Part shown: positions 16,052-25,661 of the stretch, piece by piece
How positions within the stretch are numbered: position 1 is the first letter of the stretch
Layout of the letters: each line of letters starts with the position of its first letter
Source: Pseudomonas kermanshahensis
GTDB taxonomy: Bacteria; Pseudomonadota; Gammaproteobacteria; Pseudomonadales; Pseudomonadaceae
Assembly: GCF_014269205.2 (NCBI RefSeq)
Contig: NZ_JABWRY020000001.1
Location: 1,674,001 to 1,738,000 of the forward strand
Length of the DNA: 64,000 nucleotides
Direction: 5' to 3'
The notes under the pieces: model-generated
The model's input: the letters and a program-made list of their open reading frames with translations, nothing else
Databases searched by the model: none
What the model was told of the DNA's origin: nothing
Made by a program: the position numbers and the translations under genes

Positions 16052-17476
16052 TCAGACCACCTGGCGCTGTGCCTCGGCCTGTTCAACACAATTGCGGCCA
16101 TGCGCCTTGGCCCGGTACAGCGCCTGGTCAGCGCGCGCCAGCAGCTCGTCCAGGCTCGGCGCCGGGGTGTCGGCGGCGCAGCCGTCCAGGCCGATGCTCA
16201 CGGTGATCTGCAGGCGATGGTCGGCGTGCACCACGTGCAGGTCCTGTACGGCCCGGCGCAGGCGTTCGGCAGTGAATTTGGCGCGATCTGGCGCAAGGCC
16301 TGGGAGGATCACGACGAACTCCTCGCCGCCCATGCGCGCGAACAGTTCGCCTTCGTGCAACTGGTCTTGCAGGGTGCGGGCGAACTGGCGCAGTACCTGA
16401 TCACCGATAGCGTGGCCATGTGCGTCGTTGATCGCCTTGAAGTGATCGATATCCAGCATCATCAACGTCAGCGGCAATGCTTGGGCATGTTGCTGGCGGC
16501 TGTCGAGTAGTGCATTGGCGCGGCGGGTGAACGCGCTGCGGGTCAGTACCCCGGTCAGGTGGTCGATGGTGGCCTGGTGCGCCAGGCGTGCCATCAGGCT
16601 GCGGTTGGCCTGGCTGACGCAGGCCACCACCAGCGGCCCGAGCACCAGCATGGCGATACCTAGGCGCGCCGACATCAGGGTGGTGACCCCGGGTTCGCTC
16701 TGCGGCACGCTGAAGTGCATGAGGTTTTGCGCGACTGCGACGATGAGGGTGCTGCCGGCGGTGAGCGTCAGCATCGAGACCAGAAACGGCGGGTAGGTCC
16801 AGGCACACCACAGCAGGGCGGCGATCGGGAAGGCAATCGCCCCTGGCCCACCGAAGGCGATGCTGAAGGCCAGCGAGCCAAGCAGCACCAGCAGCGGCGG
16901 CAAACGCACTGCCTGGGCGCCACTGCGCACCATCGCCCGCACCGAGGGCGCCGACAGCAGCACCGGTAGCACCAGTACGCCGGTCGAGAACTGTTCACTG
17001 AACCAGGCCAGCCAGGTGGCCTGCAGCGATTGCTCGAACCACGGTGCGGCCATCACCGAGGCCAGGCTCGCGGCAACCATTGCGCCAGCGGCGCACGCGG
17101 CAAACACACTGAGTACGCCATGCGGGCTGCGCATGCGTCGGTGCACGCGCGGCACGCGTGACAACAACTGCCACACGGTGAACACCATGCCGAGGTTGCA
17201 CAGGTTGAACCACAACGCCGGCTTCCAGGCGCTGCCGCACAGCAGGTCGGCCAGCACCATGGCCAGCCACACCAGCATGAAGCCGAGGGCGTTGGCCTGG
17301 CGGGGGTAGCGCAACAGCACGCCGACCAATACCGCATTCACCGGCCAGAACAGGGAGAGGGACTCGATGGGGCGTGCCAGGATGCCGCCGAGGGTCAGGG
17401 CAAACGTGAGGCAAAGCAGCGCGACATAGGGCAACAAGCGCGATTGGGCTGGAAAAACCATGAACTCGACCGGCAA
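16052..17476 (-). CDS. MASE1-GGDEF membrane diguanylate cyclase
   Basis: 474 residues. The first ~290 form a multi-helix MASE1-type sensor domain; the C-terminal ~170 form a GGDEF domain starting at DHLTGVLTRSAF, with the metal segment MMLDIDHFKAIND and an intact active site (GGEEF). This gives c-di-GMP synthesis. The allosteric inhibition site (RxxD five residues before GGEEF) is absent (HEGELFAR), unlike the second cyclase at 20.5 kb, so feedback inhibition is not expected. It is convergent with the TSUP gene, 1 base apart. Confidence 0.9.
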   Translation of the reverse strand: MPVEFMVFPAQSRLLPYVALLCLTFALTLGGILARPIESLSLFWPVNAVLVGVLLRYPRQANALGFMLVWLAMVLADLLCGSAWKPALWFNLCNLGMVFTVWQLLSRVPRVHRRMRSPHGVLSVFAACAAGAMVAASLASVMAAPWFEQSLQATWLAWFSEQFSTGVLVLPVLLSAPSVRAMVRSGAQAVRLPPLLVLLGSLAFSIAFGGPGAIAFPIAALLWCAWTYPPFLVSMLTLTAGSTLIVAVAQNLMHFSVPQSEPGVTTLMSARLGIAMLVLGPLVVACVSQANRSLMARLAHQATIDHLTGVLTRSAFTRRANALLDSRQQHAQALPLTLMMLDIDHFKAINDAHGHAIGDQVLRQFARTLQDQLHEGELFARMGGEEFVVILPGLAPDRAKFTAERLRRAVQDLHVVHADHRLQITVSIGLDGCAADTPAPSLDELLARADQALYRAKAHGRNCVEQAEAQRQVV

Positions 17477-17614
17477 GCGGAAACGAAATCCAGGACAACG
17501 GCTTGAAGCACCTGGGGCAATTACGTGTCAGTGTGTTTCGACAGGGTACTTGATGTCAATCTGCCGCGATCCTGCAAGATAATGCCAAATTGCCGGTATC
17601 CCCAGTCGATTTCC

Positions 17615-19444
17615 TTACAAGCCGAAGAACCACGGGACCATCACCACAGTCACCAGCATCACCAGCAAGGTGAATGGCACGCCGACTTTGACGAAATCAC
17701 CGAACCGGTATTGCCCCGGGCCCAGCACCAGGGTGTTGACCGGTGACGAGACGGGCGTCATGAACGCAGCCGATGCGGCGAGGGCCACGGTCATGGCGAA
17801 GGGGTAGGGCGACATGCCCAGTTGCGTGGCCGTGCTGATTGCCACCGGCGCCATCAGCACGGCAGTGGCGGTGTTGGAAATGAACAGGCCGATCACCGCC
17901 GTCACGGCAAACAGGCAGGCAAGAATGGCACTGGGGCCGGCCCCGCCCAGCACACTGACCAGCCCGGTCACGGCCAAGTCGATGCCGCCGGTTTTTTGCA
18001 GGGCCTGGGCGAACGGCAGCATGCCGACGATCAGTACCAGGCTCTGCCAATGGATTGCCCGGTAGGCGCTGTTCATGTCGATGCACCGGCCTGCGCCCAT
18101 CAGCAGGCAGCCGATCAGCGCGGCGATCACATTGGGCACCGCGCCGCTGACCATCAGCCCGACCATCACCGCCAGGCTCAACAAGGCCTGCGGCGCGCGA
18201 GTGCGGGCCGGGGCGACCTGGTCGATCTCGGCGGGCAAGCTCAGCACCAGAAAGTCGTGCGGTTTGCTCTGCAGTTGACGCACGGCTTTCCAGGGGCCGA
18301 CCACCAGCAGGGTATCGCCCAGGCGCAGCTTTTCTTCCACCAGTTGCTCTTCGATGGCCATCTGATCGCGGCGCAAGCCGACCACGTTGAGGTCGAAGCG
18401 GGTACGGAACGCCAGCTCGAGGACGCTCTTGCCGATCAGCTGCGAGCCGGGTGGCAGCGACACTTCGGCCATGCCCAGTTCCTGCGACTGATCGATGAAG
18501 TAGGCCGCCTTGAAATGCAGGGGCTCCAGTTGCATGGTCTGGCACAGGCTGCGCAGGTCGTCGCGGTTGGCGAACAAGTCGAGCAGCAGCACGTCGCCCT
18601 GGTGCAGCACGGTATTGGAGTCGGCGGTGATCACCCGTGTGGTGAATTTGTGCTGGCGCTCGATGCCGATCACGTTGGCGCCATGCTTTGTACGCAGCTC
18701 CAGCTCGCCCAGGGTGTGGCCAATCAGCGGTGAATGCGGGCGGATGCGCAGGCGCCGCTCGCGGCCGCTGAGCTTGTAGTCCAGTACCAGGTCAAGCAAC
18801 GTGCGGCGGGTTTCTACCCGGCCGTCCTTGCGCACTTCGCCGTTGAGCCAGTGGCGGGTGAGCAGCATGTAGCCGATGCCCAGCACCAGCACCACCAGGC
18901 CGAACGGGGTAAAGCTGAAGAAATTGAAGCCCTGTTCGCCATGGCGCACCAGTTCGCTGTGCACCACCACGTTGGGCGGCGTGGCCACCAGGCTGAGCAT
19001 ACCGCTGATCAGGCCAGCAAAGCTCAGCGGCATCATCAGGCGGCTGGGTGAGAGCTTGAGGCGTGCGGCGATGCTCAGCACCACCGGGATGAAGATCGCC
19101 ACCACTCCCGTAGAACTCATCACCGACCCCAGGCCCGCCACCGCCACCATCAGCAGTATCAGCAAGCGCGCCTCACTGTTGCCGGCGCGTTCGCTCATCC
19201 ATTCGCCGATGCGGTAGGCAATGCCGGTGCGTACCAGGCCTTCGCCGATCACGAACAGGGCAGCGATCAGTACCACGTTGGGGTCGCTGAAACCGGCCAG
19301 TGCCTGCTCCACCGTGAGGATGCCCGATAACGGCAGGGCGAGGATCACCATGAGGGCGACCACGTCCATGCGCGGGCGGTTGATGATGAAGAGGACGACG
19401 ACGATGGCCAGCAGGCCGAGGACCCAGAGCAGCTCGTGGTTCAT
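17615..19444 (-). CDS. SLC13/DASS family anion transporter with two TrkA-C domains
   Basis: A 609-residue transporter: five to six helices, then a cytoplasmic insert of ~200 residues containing two TrkA-C (RCK-C) domains ([19 protein letters not shown] and [17 protein letters not shown]), then a second set of helices ending in the DASS signature region ([19 protein letters not shown]). Members take up sulfate, di- and tricarboxylates or other anions, and the TrkA-C insert marks the sub-branch often called CitT/SLC13-with-RCK. ATG 19444 is chosen over a GTG 21 bases upstream because the latter has no ribosome site. Confidence 0.88.
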   Translation of the reverse strand: MNHELLWVLGLLAIVVVLFIINRPRMDVVALMVILALPLSGILTVEQALAGFSDPNVVLIAALFVIGEGLVRTGIAYRIGEWMSERAGNSEARLLILLMVAVAGLGSVMSSTGVVAIFIPVVLSIAARLKLSPSRLMMPLSFAGLISGMLSLVATPPNVVVHSELVRHGEQGFNFFSFTPFGLVVLVLGIGYMLLTRHWLNGEVRKDGRVETRRTLLDLVLDYKLSGRERRLRIRPHSPLIGHTLGELELRTKHGANVIGIERQHKFTTRVITADSNTVLHQGDVLLLDLFANRDDLRSLCQTMQLEPLHFKAAYFIDQSQELGMAEVSLPPGSQLIGKSVLELAFRTRFDLNVVGLRRDQMAIEEQLVEEKLRLGDTLLVVGPWKAVRQLQSKPHDFLVLSLPAEIDQVAPARTRAPQALLSLAVMVGLMVSGAVPNVIAALIGCLLMGAGRCIDMNSAYRAIHWQSLVLIVGMLPFAQALQKTGGIDLAVTGLVSVLGGAGPSAILACLFAVTAVIGLFISNTATAVLMAPVAISTATQLGMSPYPFAMTVALAASAAFMTPVSSPVNTLVLGPGQYRFGDFVKVGVPFTLLVMLVTVVMVPWFFGL

Positions 19445-19544
19445 GGGGAGGGGGTGTTCCTTCACACAGGGGCACGGTAGACATTAGCAGCCAGTGTGCC
19501 AGCTTGGGATGAAGGGTGTGTTGATGTGTTGCAGGGTTTAAGAC

Positions 19545-19572
19545 GCAAAAGGGGCCGCTATGCGGCCCCTGT
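19545..19572 (-). terminator. Terminator of the glycine-zipper gene
   Basis: AGGGGCCGC-N3-GCGGCCCCT (19550-19570) followed on the minus strand by TTTTGC. It ends the gene at 19585-19971. Confidence 0.8.
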
Positions 19573-19584
19573 TTATCGCCTGGA

Positions 19585-19971
19585 TCAGTGACGGTGACGG
19601 TGGTGCTTCTTGCCGTTGTTGTCGCCCATGTGGTTACCGATGGCACCACCGGCCGCGCCACCCAGGCCGGCACCAATGGTGGAGCCGGCAGAACCGCCGA
19701 CTTTGCCACCGAGCAGCGAACCGCCCGCAGAACCCAGGCCACCGCCGATGGCAGCCTCGGTGCGGTTGCCCTTGCGAGCGCCTACCGCACTGCCGGCAGC
19801 GCCGCCGACACCGGCGCCGATGGCAGCACCTGTGCTGCCGCCGATCTGTTGGCCGACAACGTTACCCAGTACACCACCCAGGCCACCGCCAATGGCGGCG
19901 GTACCGTCACCGGCGAAAGCGCCCTGGCACAGCAGCAGGCCGAGGGCAAGGGAAGGCAGAGTCAGACGCAT
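19585..19971 (-). CDS. Secreted glycine-zipper protein
   Basis: 128 residues. A signal peptide (LALGLLLCQGAFA, cut before GDG) is followed by long glycine-zipper repeats (GGVLGNVVGQQIGGSTGAAI and several more) and a histidine-rich tail (GKKHHRHRH). Glycine zippers insert into or pack against membranes; Pseudomonas has many such envelope proteins of unknown role. The His tail hints at metal contact. ATG 19971 with GAGG upstream is the start. The short gap to the next small lipoprotein suggests co-regulation. Confidence 0.8.
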   Translation of the reverse strand: MRLTLPSLALGLLLCQGAFAGDGTAAIGGGLGGVLGNVVGQQIGGSTGAAIGAGVGGAAGSAVGARKGNRTEAAIGGGLGSAGGSLLGGKVGGSAGSTIGAGLGGAAGGAIGNHMGDNNGKKHHRHRH

Positions 19972-20045
19972 GGTACGAACCTCAAAAGGAATCATCAGGT
20001 TAAGGTGCCGCGCAGCGGGCGGCGGGTCAGGGTTGCAAAGACGCT

Positions 20046-20234
20046 TCAGCGGTAGTAGCGGTCACCGCGGTATTGACGGTCGTCGTCGTCATCGTCACGG
20101 TCATGCCGATGATGGTGGCCATGGCCACGGTCGCGATCACGCCAGCCATCGTCGTCGTCATGGTAGCGATGGCTGTGGCAGCCAGCAGTCAGCAGGATGG
20201 CGGCAATCAGCGAAAAGCTTGCAAGGCGGGTCAT
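20046..20234 (-). CDS. Small His/Asp-rich lipoprotein
   Basis: 62 residues. A signal with a clear lipobox (LTAGC) is followed by a mature part made almost only of Asp, His, Arg and Tyr (HRYHDDDDGW, GHGHHHRHDR), ending in GDRYYR. The composition suggests metal binding or an ionic surface layer. ATG 20234 with AAGGA upstream. Function unknown. Confidence 0.7.
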   Translation of the reverse strand: MTRLASFSLIAAILLTAGCHSHRYHDDDDGWRDRDRGHGHHHRHDRDDDDDDRQYRGDRYYR

Positions 20235-20458
20235 CACGATATAGGTCCTTGATCCGCAAAGGTTTACGGGACACTTCCTCAGACTGGGATCGATCCATTT
20301 GGTTTCCTGGGCGGGCAAAAAATTGTCCTGCCAGCGATGAGTGGCGTGCTTGCCGGCTGCTGTTCTGTCTCGCTCGGTCATGGCCGAGCCGGCCGTCGGC
20401 ACCTAGACTGCACGGTAAGCCGCAGCCAAGACGGCAAACTGCCACACGGTGAATCACG

Positions 20459-21619
20459 ATGATCGCCCACACCCCCACGCTGTTCGCCGCGGTCGCCCTG
20501 GTAGCGACCATTCTGGCTTTCTGCCTGTTGTTGGTCGGCCGCAGCAACCGCCGCGACAACCTGCTGCTTACCGGCTGCGGGCTGCTGGTGCATGCCTTGG
20601 CGTATGTCTGCTACACCGTTTACGCGCAAGCGCCGCTGTGGCTCAGCTATGGCCTGGGCAACAGCTTGCAGTCACTGGCCCTGGCGTTTTATTCGGCCAG
20701 CTTGTTCCGGGTGCGTGAGCAAGTGATCCCGTGGCGGCTGATCTTCATCATCCCGGCGTGCATGCTGGTGGGGCTGATGCTGCTGCTCGACACCCTCGAA
20801 CCACGCATGTTGCTGGCGACGCTGGTGTTGATGCTGCAGTGCTCGATGATCCTGTACTGGGCCAGGCGGTACGTCGAGCGGCCAGGCAGGGCGCACCTGC
20901 TGCTGCAGATCGGTGCGCTGATCAGCCTGGTCGGGTTGGGCATGCGCGCCGTGGCGGTGGCCAATGGCACGGCGGTGGAAATGCGCTATGACACCAGCAA
21001 CCTCAAACAGAGCATTTCGGTGGCGATCGGCACAGTCACGGTGATGATGTATTCCATCGGCCTGGTGTTGATGGCCAAGGAGCGTAGCGAATCGCGCTTG
21101 CAGCACTTGGCCTTGCGCGATGTGTTGACCGGCACCTACAACCGCCGGGCGATCCTCGAACGCTTCGGCGTCGAGCTCGACCGCGCCCGCGAGGCGCAGA
21201 GCAGCCTGGCCGTGGCCATGATCGATATCGATCATTTCAAGCGGATCAACGACCTGTATGGGCACTTGGCGGGTGACGAGGTGTTGTGCCATTGCGTGCG
21301 TCAGTTGCAGCAGCGTTTGCGCCAGGGGGACAGCCTTGGGCGCTATGGCGGGGAGGAATTCCTGCTGCTGTTGCCAGGTACCGACAGAAGCGGGGCGATG
21401 GCCGCGCTGCAGGGCTTGCGGGAAGCGATTGCCAACAGCCCCGCGCGTTTTGCCGGTGATGAGATCGAGCTGCGTTTCAGTGTCGGGCTGTGGTGCGGTG
21501 TGCCAGCGCCCAGGGACAGCACCTCAAGCCTGCTGGCGCAGGCAGATGCAGCGCTTTATCAGGCCAAGGCCGCCGGGCGCAACACCGTGCACATGGCGGC
21601 CTTGGTGCAGGTCAGTTGA
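20459..21619 (+). CDS. Membrane diguanylate cyclase (GGDEF)
   Basis: 386 residues: about seven N-terminal helices (1-190) of a membrane sensor, a short linker, and a GGDEF domain with DVLTGTYNRRAI, the metal loop MIDIDHFKRINDLYGH and an intact GGEEF. The inhibition site RQGD sits five residues before GGEEF, so the enzyme should be feedback-inhibited by c-di-GMP. Start at ATG 20459 after TGAATCACG. It ends 1 base before the convergent RcnB-like gene. Confidence 0.9.
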   Translation: MIAHTPTLFAAVALVATILAFCLLLVGRSNRRDNLLLTGCGLLVHALAYVCYTVYAQAPLWLSYGLGNSLQSLALAFYSASLFRVREQVIPWRLIFIIPACMLVGLMLLLDTLEPRMLLATLVLMLQCSMILYWARRYVERPGRAHLLLQIGALISLVGLGMRAVAVANGTAVEMRYDTSNLKQSISVAIGTVTVMMYSIGLVLMAKERSESRLQHLALRDVLTGTYNRRAILERFGVELDRAREAQSSLAVAMIDIDHFKRINDLYGHLAGDEVLCHCVRQLQQRLRQGDSLGRYGGEEFLLLLPGTDRSGAMAALQGLREAIANSPARFAGDEIELRFSVGLWCGVPAPRDSTSSLLAQADAALYQAKAAGRNTVHMAALVQVS

Positions 21620-21620
21620 T

Positions 21621-21923
21621 TCAGCTGGCCGGGTGGATCGCCAGCACTACCCCATTGGTGATCTGCACCAGCACGTAGTGCTCGCCCATGCGTACCCAAT
21701 GGCTTTCCTTTTCTGGGGTGGGCAGGCCTTTGGCCTTCCAGTCTTTTACCGTCTGATCATCGCGCTTGTATTGGTCGGGGGCCTTGTCACCCACCTTGAG
21801 TTCACGGTTGTGGGTTTCTGGCCCCGTAATGCTTTCTTCGGCGGACGGGGCGGCAGAAGCGGCCAACGGCAGGCAGGGCAGGGCGGCGAGCAGCAAGGCG
21901 GGTATCAGGTGATGCTTTTTCAT
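21621..21923 (-). CDS. RcnB family periplasmic protein
   Basis: 100 residues with a signal peptide (LLLAALPCLPLAASA, cut before APS) and the RcnB-type core: VGDKAPDQYKRDDQTVKDW, then KGLPTPEKESHWVRMGEHYV, ending with NGVVLAIHPA. In Escherichia coli, RcnB modulates nickel/cobalt homeostasis; Pseudomonas has many paralogues with other or unknown roles. The start ATG 21923 is set by the signal sequence. Confidence 0.8.
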   Translation of the reverse strand: MKKHHLIPALLLAALPCLPLAASAAPSAEESITGPETHNRELKVGDKAPDQYKRDDQTVKDWKAKGLPTPEKESHWVRMGEHYVLVQITNGVVLAIHPAS

Positions 21924-22037
21924 CGCGGTTTCCTTGTGACGGCATGTTCCTACTGCGACAGCAGCATGCGCCCGACAATTCACTCGCGGTGCCCGCCAAT
22001 GCTAGAGTCGCCTTCTTTTTTGCCCTGAGGATTGAAC

Positions 22038-22388
22038 ATGCGAGCGATTCTGCCGATGGCCGCAGTACTGATGCTGGTCGGTTGCGCTTCCGCGACCATG
22101 GAAACGGCACGTGGCGGCAAGCCGACCGCGCAGCTCGATTCGCACAAGGCGCCAGAACTGGTTGCACAATGCATTCAGTTCAGCTGGCAGGAAGAGGCGG
22201 TGTTCGGGGACGATGCCAGTGGCTACCTGGAGCCGCGCAAGCCGGGTGGTTTCACCGTGTATACCCGCGAGGCCGAGGCGTTCGTGGACGTTTATCCGCA
22301 GGCGGGTGGGGCGCGGGTCGATTACTACGCGCAAAAAAATGACGGCGTGGCGCTGCAGCGGCGTGCTGCTGCGGCGACGTGCCTGTAG
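22038..22388 (+). CDS. Small lipoprotein
   Basis: 116 residues. Signal plus lipobox LMLVGC, then a mature part of about 100 residues with two Cys (in AQCIQFSW and at the C-terminal ATCL) that could form a disulphide. The sequence is similar in style to Pseudomonas outer-membrane lipoproteins of unknown function. The start is ATG 22038 (GAGG upstream); a TTG two codons earlier is possible. Confidence 0.75.
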   Translation: MRAILPMAAVLMLVGCASATMETARGGKPTAQLDSHKAPELVAQCIQFSWQEEAVFGDDASGYLEPRKPGGFTVYTREAEAFVDVYPQAGGARVDYYAQKNDGVALQRRAAAATCL

Positions 22389-22420
22389 CTAAACAGTACA
22401 AGCAGACAAGGACGTCAACC

Positions 22421-23242
22421 ATGGACCGATCGCTGCAACTCAACCGCACCAGCTGGGACGAACGCGCCCCCTTGCACGCTGCCTCGAAAGATTATGAGGT
22501 CGAGCTGCTGGTCGAACGCCCCGCGCATCTTTCCGAGACCGTTCGTTTCGACTTGCCGCTGCTGGGCGATATCAACGGGCTCAACGCCGTTCACCTGCAG
22601 TGCCACATCGGCACCGATACCCTGTCGCTCGCGCGCCTTGGCGCACAGGTCTGTGGTCTGGATTTTTCCGCGGCTTCGCTGGCGCAGGCGCGGGCGTTGG
22701 CCGAACGCTGCGCAGCGCCAATCGCGTATGTGGAGTCAGATGTCTACGCCGCCGACCAAGTGCTGCCAGCGGGCACGTTCGACCTGGTCTACACCGGCAT
22801 CGGCGCGCTCTGCTGGCTGCCCCGCATCGAGCCGTGGGCGCGCGCTGTGGCGGCCTTGTTGAAGCCGGGTGGGCGGCTGTTCCTGCGCGATGGCCACCCG
22901 ATGCTGATGGCCGTCAACGAAGACCATCAGGACCGCCTGTTGATCGAGTATCCGTACTTCGAGCACGAAACCCCGACGGTGTGGCACACCGACCAGACAT
23001 ACGTCGAAACCGACCAGCGCCTCGTCCATACCGAGACCCATGAGTGGAACCACGGCCTGGGCGAGGTTATCAGTGCCTTGCTGGCGCACGGGCTGCAGCT
23101 GACCGGCCTGGTCGAGCACCCGAGCATCCCTTGGGAAGCGCTGCCTGGGCAGATGGACAAGGGCGCTGACGGCGAGTGGCGTTTGCGCCACCAGCCGTCA
23201 CGCCTGCCCTTGAGCTACACCTTGCAGGCGATCAAGGCCTGA
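22421..23242 (+). CDS. Class I SAM-dependent methyltransferase
   Basis: 273 residues. The SAM-binding motif is HLQCHIGTDTLSLARLGAQV, followed by an acidic strand end GLDFSA and, after the expected spacing, DLVYTGIGALCWL and LKPGGRLFLRD. This is the typical motif I to III order. The C-terminal part has WNHGLGEVISALLAHGLQL. It has no recognised specific substrate. ATG 22421 has AAGGACG upstream. It is convergent with the SDR gene, whose stop follows by 1 base. Confidence 0.82.
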   Translation: MDRSLQLNRTSWDERAPLHAASKDYEVELLVERPAHLSETVRFDLPLLGDINGLNAVHLQCHIGTDTLSLARLGAQVCGLDFSAASLAQARALAERCAAPIAYVESDVYAADQVLPAGTFDLVYTGIGALCWLPRIEPWARAVAALLKPGGRLFLRDGHPMLMAVNEDHQDRLLIEYPYFEHETPTVWHTDQTYVETDQRLVHTETHEWNHGLGEVISALLAHGLQLTGLVEHPSIPWEALPGQMDKGADGEWRLRHQPSRLPLSYTLQAIKA

Positions 23243-24010
23243 TCAGGACAGGTAACCACCGTCGACGTTGAGTGCGGTGCCGGTGGTGTAGCTGGAGGCG
23301 TCGCTGGCCAGGTACAGCACCGCGCCGGCCATTTCCTTGGGGTCGGCCACGCGCTTGAGCGGGATTTGCTGCAGGGCGGCGTTGAGGATGGCCTCGTTCT
23401 TCACCAGCGCCGAGGCGAACTTGGTGTCGGTCAGGCCGGGCAGCAGGGCATTGCAGCGGATGCCGAACGGCGCGCATTCCTTGGCGAAGACCTTGGTCAT
23501 GTTGATCACCGCAGCCTTGGTTACCGAATAGATGCCTTGGAAGTGCCCTGGCGAAACACCGTTGATCGACGCCACGTTGATGATGCTGCCGCCGCCGTGT
23601 TCGCGCATCAGCTTGCCGGCTTCCACCGACATGAAGAAGTAGCCGCGGATATTGACGTCGACGGTCTTCTGGAAGGCGAGCAGGTCGGTGTCCAGCACGT
23701 TGCCGAACTGCGGATTGGTGGCCGCGTTGTTGACCAGGATGTCCAGGCGCCCGAACTGTTCGCGTATCCCCGCGAACACCTGCTGAATCTGCTCCATTTC
23801 GCCGATATGGCAGGCCACCGCGGTGGCCTTGCCCCCAGCGGCGATGATCGCGTCGGCAACGTGCTGGCAGCCGTCCAGTTTGCGGCTGGAGACAATGACA
23901 TGGGCGCCCTGCTGCGCCAGCAGATGGGCGATGGCCTCGCCGATGCCGCGGCTGGCGCCGGAAACGAAGGCGATCTTGCCGTCAAGGTCGAACAAGTGGG
24001 TCTTGGACAT
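23243..24010 (-). CDS. Short-chain dehydrogenase/reductase
   Basis: 255 residues with SDR marks: cofactor motif FVSGASRGIGEAIAHLL, NNAATNPQFG, active-site Ser in SIINVASINGVSPG, and YSVTKAAVINM with the catalytic Tyr and Lys. The C-terminal GTALNVDGGYLS is also typical. It follows the acyl-CoA-dehydrogenase-like kinase gene by 23 bases on the same strand. In Pseudomonas this pair is commonly part of a fatty-acid or acyl-CoA modification operon. ATG 24010 with AAGGAAAAC upstream. Confidence 0.88.
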   Translation of the reverse strand: MSKTHLFDLDGKIAFVSGASRGIGEAIAHLLAQQGAHVIVSSRKLDGCQHVADAIIAAGGKATAVACHIGEMEQIQQVFAGIREQFGRLDILVNNAATNPQFGNVLDTDLLAFQKTVDVNIRGYFFMSVEAGKLMREHGGGSIINVASINGVSPGHFQGIYSVTKAAVINMTKVFAKECAPFGIRCNALLPGLTDTKFASALVKNEAILNAALQQIPLKRVADPKEMAGAVLYLASDASSYTTGTALNVDGGYLS

Positions 24011-24033
24011 GCTGTTTTCCTTGTTATCTGTCA

Positions 24034-25101
24034 TCAGAGCGTGGAGGTGCGGGTCACCTGCAAGGCCATCTGCTCCAGCAGCCGGTTCATGTGGATGAAC
24101 TGAGCGAAGCGTTTGTCCTGGGTTTGGCCGTGGTAGTAGCGGTAGTAGATCTGCTGAACGATGCCGGCGAGGCGGAACAGGCCATAGCAATAGTAGTAAT
24201 CGAAGTTGTCGAGGCGAATGCCGGCGCGCTCGGCGTAGTAGTCGACGAACTGCCGGCGGGTGAGCATGCCGGGCGCGTTACTGGGTTGGCGGCGCATCAG
24301 TTGCACGGGCGCCGGGTCTGCTGCCTCGATCCAGTAGGCCAGGCTGTTGCCCAGGTCCATCAGCGGGTCGCCGAGGGTGGCCATTTCCCAATCCAGCACG
24401 CCGATGATGCGCATTGGGTTGTCGGCATCGAGTATCACGTTATCGAAGCGGTAGTCGTTGTGAACGATGCCGGGGCGTGGGTGGTCGGCGGGCATCTTGT
24501 CGTGCAACCAGGCAATCACGTGCTCCCAGCGCGGGGCATCGTCGGTGATGGCTTTTGCATAGCGGCTTGTCCACCCCTCGATCTGGCGTTGCACATAGCC
24601 TTCCGGCTTGCCCAGGTCGGCGAGGCCACAGGCTTGGTAGTCGACCTGATGCAGTTCGACCAGGCGGTCGATGAAGCTTTTGCACAAAGCTTCGGTACTG
24701 GCTGGGTCGAGCTTGAGTTCAGCCGGGATGTCCGAGCGCAGGATGATGCCGTTGACCCGCTCCATCACATAGAACTCGCCGCCGATCAGGGTCTCGTCGG
24801 TGCAGTGCAGGTACGCCTTGGGGCAGTAAGGGAAGCCACTGTTGAGCTGATTGAGGATACGAAATTCACGGCCCATGTCGTGGGCCGACTTGGCCTTTTG
24901 CCCGAACGGTGGGCGGCGCAGCACAAACTCTCGGCCGGGGTAGGTGACCAGGTAGGTGAGGTTGGAGGCGCCGCCGGGGAACTGGCTGATGCTCGGCAAG
25001 CCTTCGAGGCCGGGAATATGGGCCTTGAGATAAGGGTCGATGACGGCCGCGTCGAGTTCTTCGCCGGGGCGGACCTGGGTGGACTGATCGGTGAGCGTCA
25101 T
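24034..25101 (-). CDS. Aminoglycoside-phosphotransferase-like kinase (ACAD10-type)
   Basis: 355 residues. The fold is that of APH/choline kinases: substrate region VLRRPPFGQK, catalytic HNDYRFDNVILD (the conserved Asp that takes the phosphate) and the metal region GVLDWEMATLGDPLMDLGNSL. Its closest relatives I know are fused to, or encoded beside, acyl-CoA dehydrogenases (ACAD10/11) and phosphorylate 4-hydroxyacyl-CoA in hydroxy-fatty-acid breakdown. No dehydrogenase gene is in this window, so this is tentative. Same operon as the SDR. Confidence 0.85.
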   Translation of the reverse strand: MTLTDQSTQVRPGEELDAAVIDPYLKAHIPGLEGLPSISQFPGGASNLTYLVTYPGREFVLRRPPFGQKAKSAHDMGREFRILNQLNSGFPYCPKAYLHCTDETLIGGEFYVMERVNGIILRSDIPAELKLDPASTEALCKSFIDRLVELHQVDYQACGLADLGKPEGYVQRQIEGWTSRYAKAITDDAPRWEHVIAWLHDKMPADHPRPGIVHNDYRFDNVILDADNPMRIIGVLDWEMATLGDPLMDLGNSLAYWIEAADPAPVQLMRRQPSNAPGMLTRRQFVDYYAERAGIRLDNFDYYYCYGLFRLAGIVQQIYYRYYHGQTQDKRFAQFIHMNRLLEQMALQVTRTSTL

Positions 25102-25231
25102 GCGTTTTCCTTATTTTCGTTCGCAACAACTATTGGCTAATCTAATGGCCTGCCGGCGTTGGAACAAGCGTGCCAGCCGTCATATAGGTGAGGGTGTTGC
25201 TGATGGATCAATCGCCTTGATGTGATCGGGC

Positions 25232-25267
25232 AAAAAAAAACCGAAGCCGGTCAGGCTTCGGTTTTTT
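25232..25267. terminator. Bidirectional terminator
   Basis: CCGAAGCC-N5-GGCTTCGG flanked by a nine-A run before and six T after. It terminates the SCP2 gene on the minus strand (T-tract on that strand) and can also work in the other direction. Confidence 0.85.
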
Positions 25268-25289
25268 GATCAATCGGCGTGCCCATCAC

Positions 25290-25607
25290 TCAGGACGGGA
25301 ACAGCTCGCTGAGTTTCATCGACAGCATCATGTCGCCTTCGACGCGCAGCTTGCCACCCATGAAGGCCTGCATGCCGTCGGTCTCGCCGCTGACGATACC
25401 CTTGAGGGTCTCGCTGTCCAGCACCAGGGTGCAGTTGGCGTCTGGGTTTTCGCCTTCTTGGATGTCACACGTACCGTCCTTGATGATCAGGGCGTACTTT
25501 TTGTCTTCGTCGGTGATGTCGAAGCCGAACACCAGGTCCAGGCCTGCGGCAGCGGCTGGATTGAACTTTGCTTTCATCGCTTCGACGGCTTTAGCTACAT
25601 CGCTCAT
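25290..25607 (-). CDS. SCP2 sterol-carrier domain protein
   Basis: 105 residues, all of it one SCP2 domain: FNPAAAAGLDLVFGFDITDE, then TLVLDSETLKGIVSGETDGM, and a C-terminal GGKLRVEGDMMLSMKLSEL. SCP2 proteins bind hydrophobic ligands such as fatty acyl groups. It has a strong terminator after it. Its company (kinase, SDR, histidine phosphatase) supports a lipid or acyl-CoA context. Confidence 0.92.
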   Translation of the reverse strand: MSDVAKAVEAMKAKFNPAAAAGLDLVFGFDITDEDKKYALIIKDGTCDIQEGENPDANCTLVLDSETLKGIVSGETDGMQAFMGGKLRVEGDMMLSMKLSELFPS

Positions 25608-25661
25608 GGCGTAATCCTTATTAAGTTATATTCGCGTCCGCAGGGACACAACAAGCCGGGC

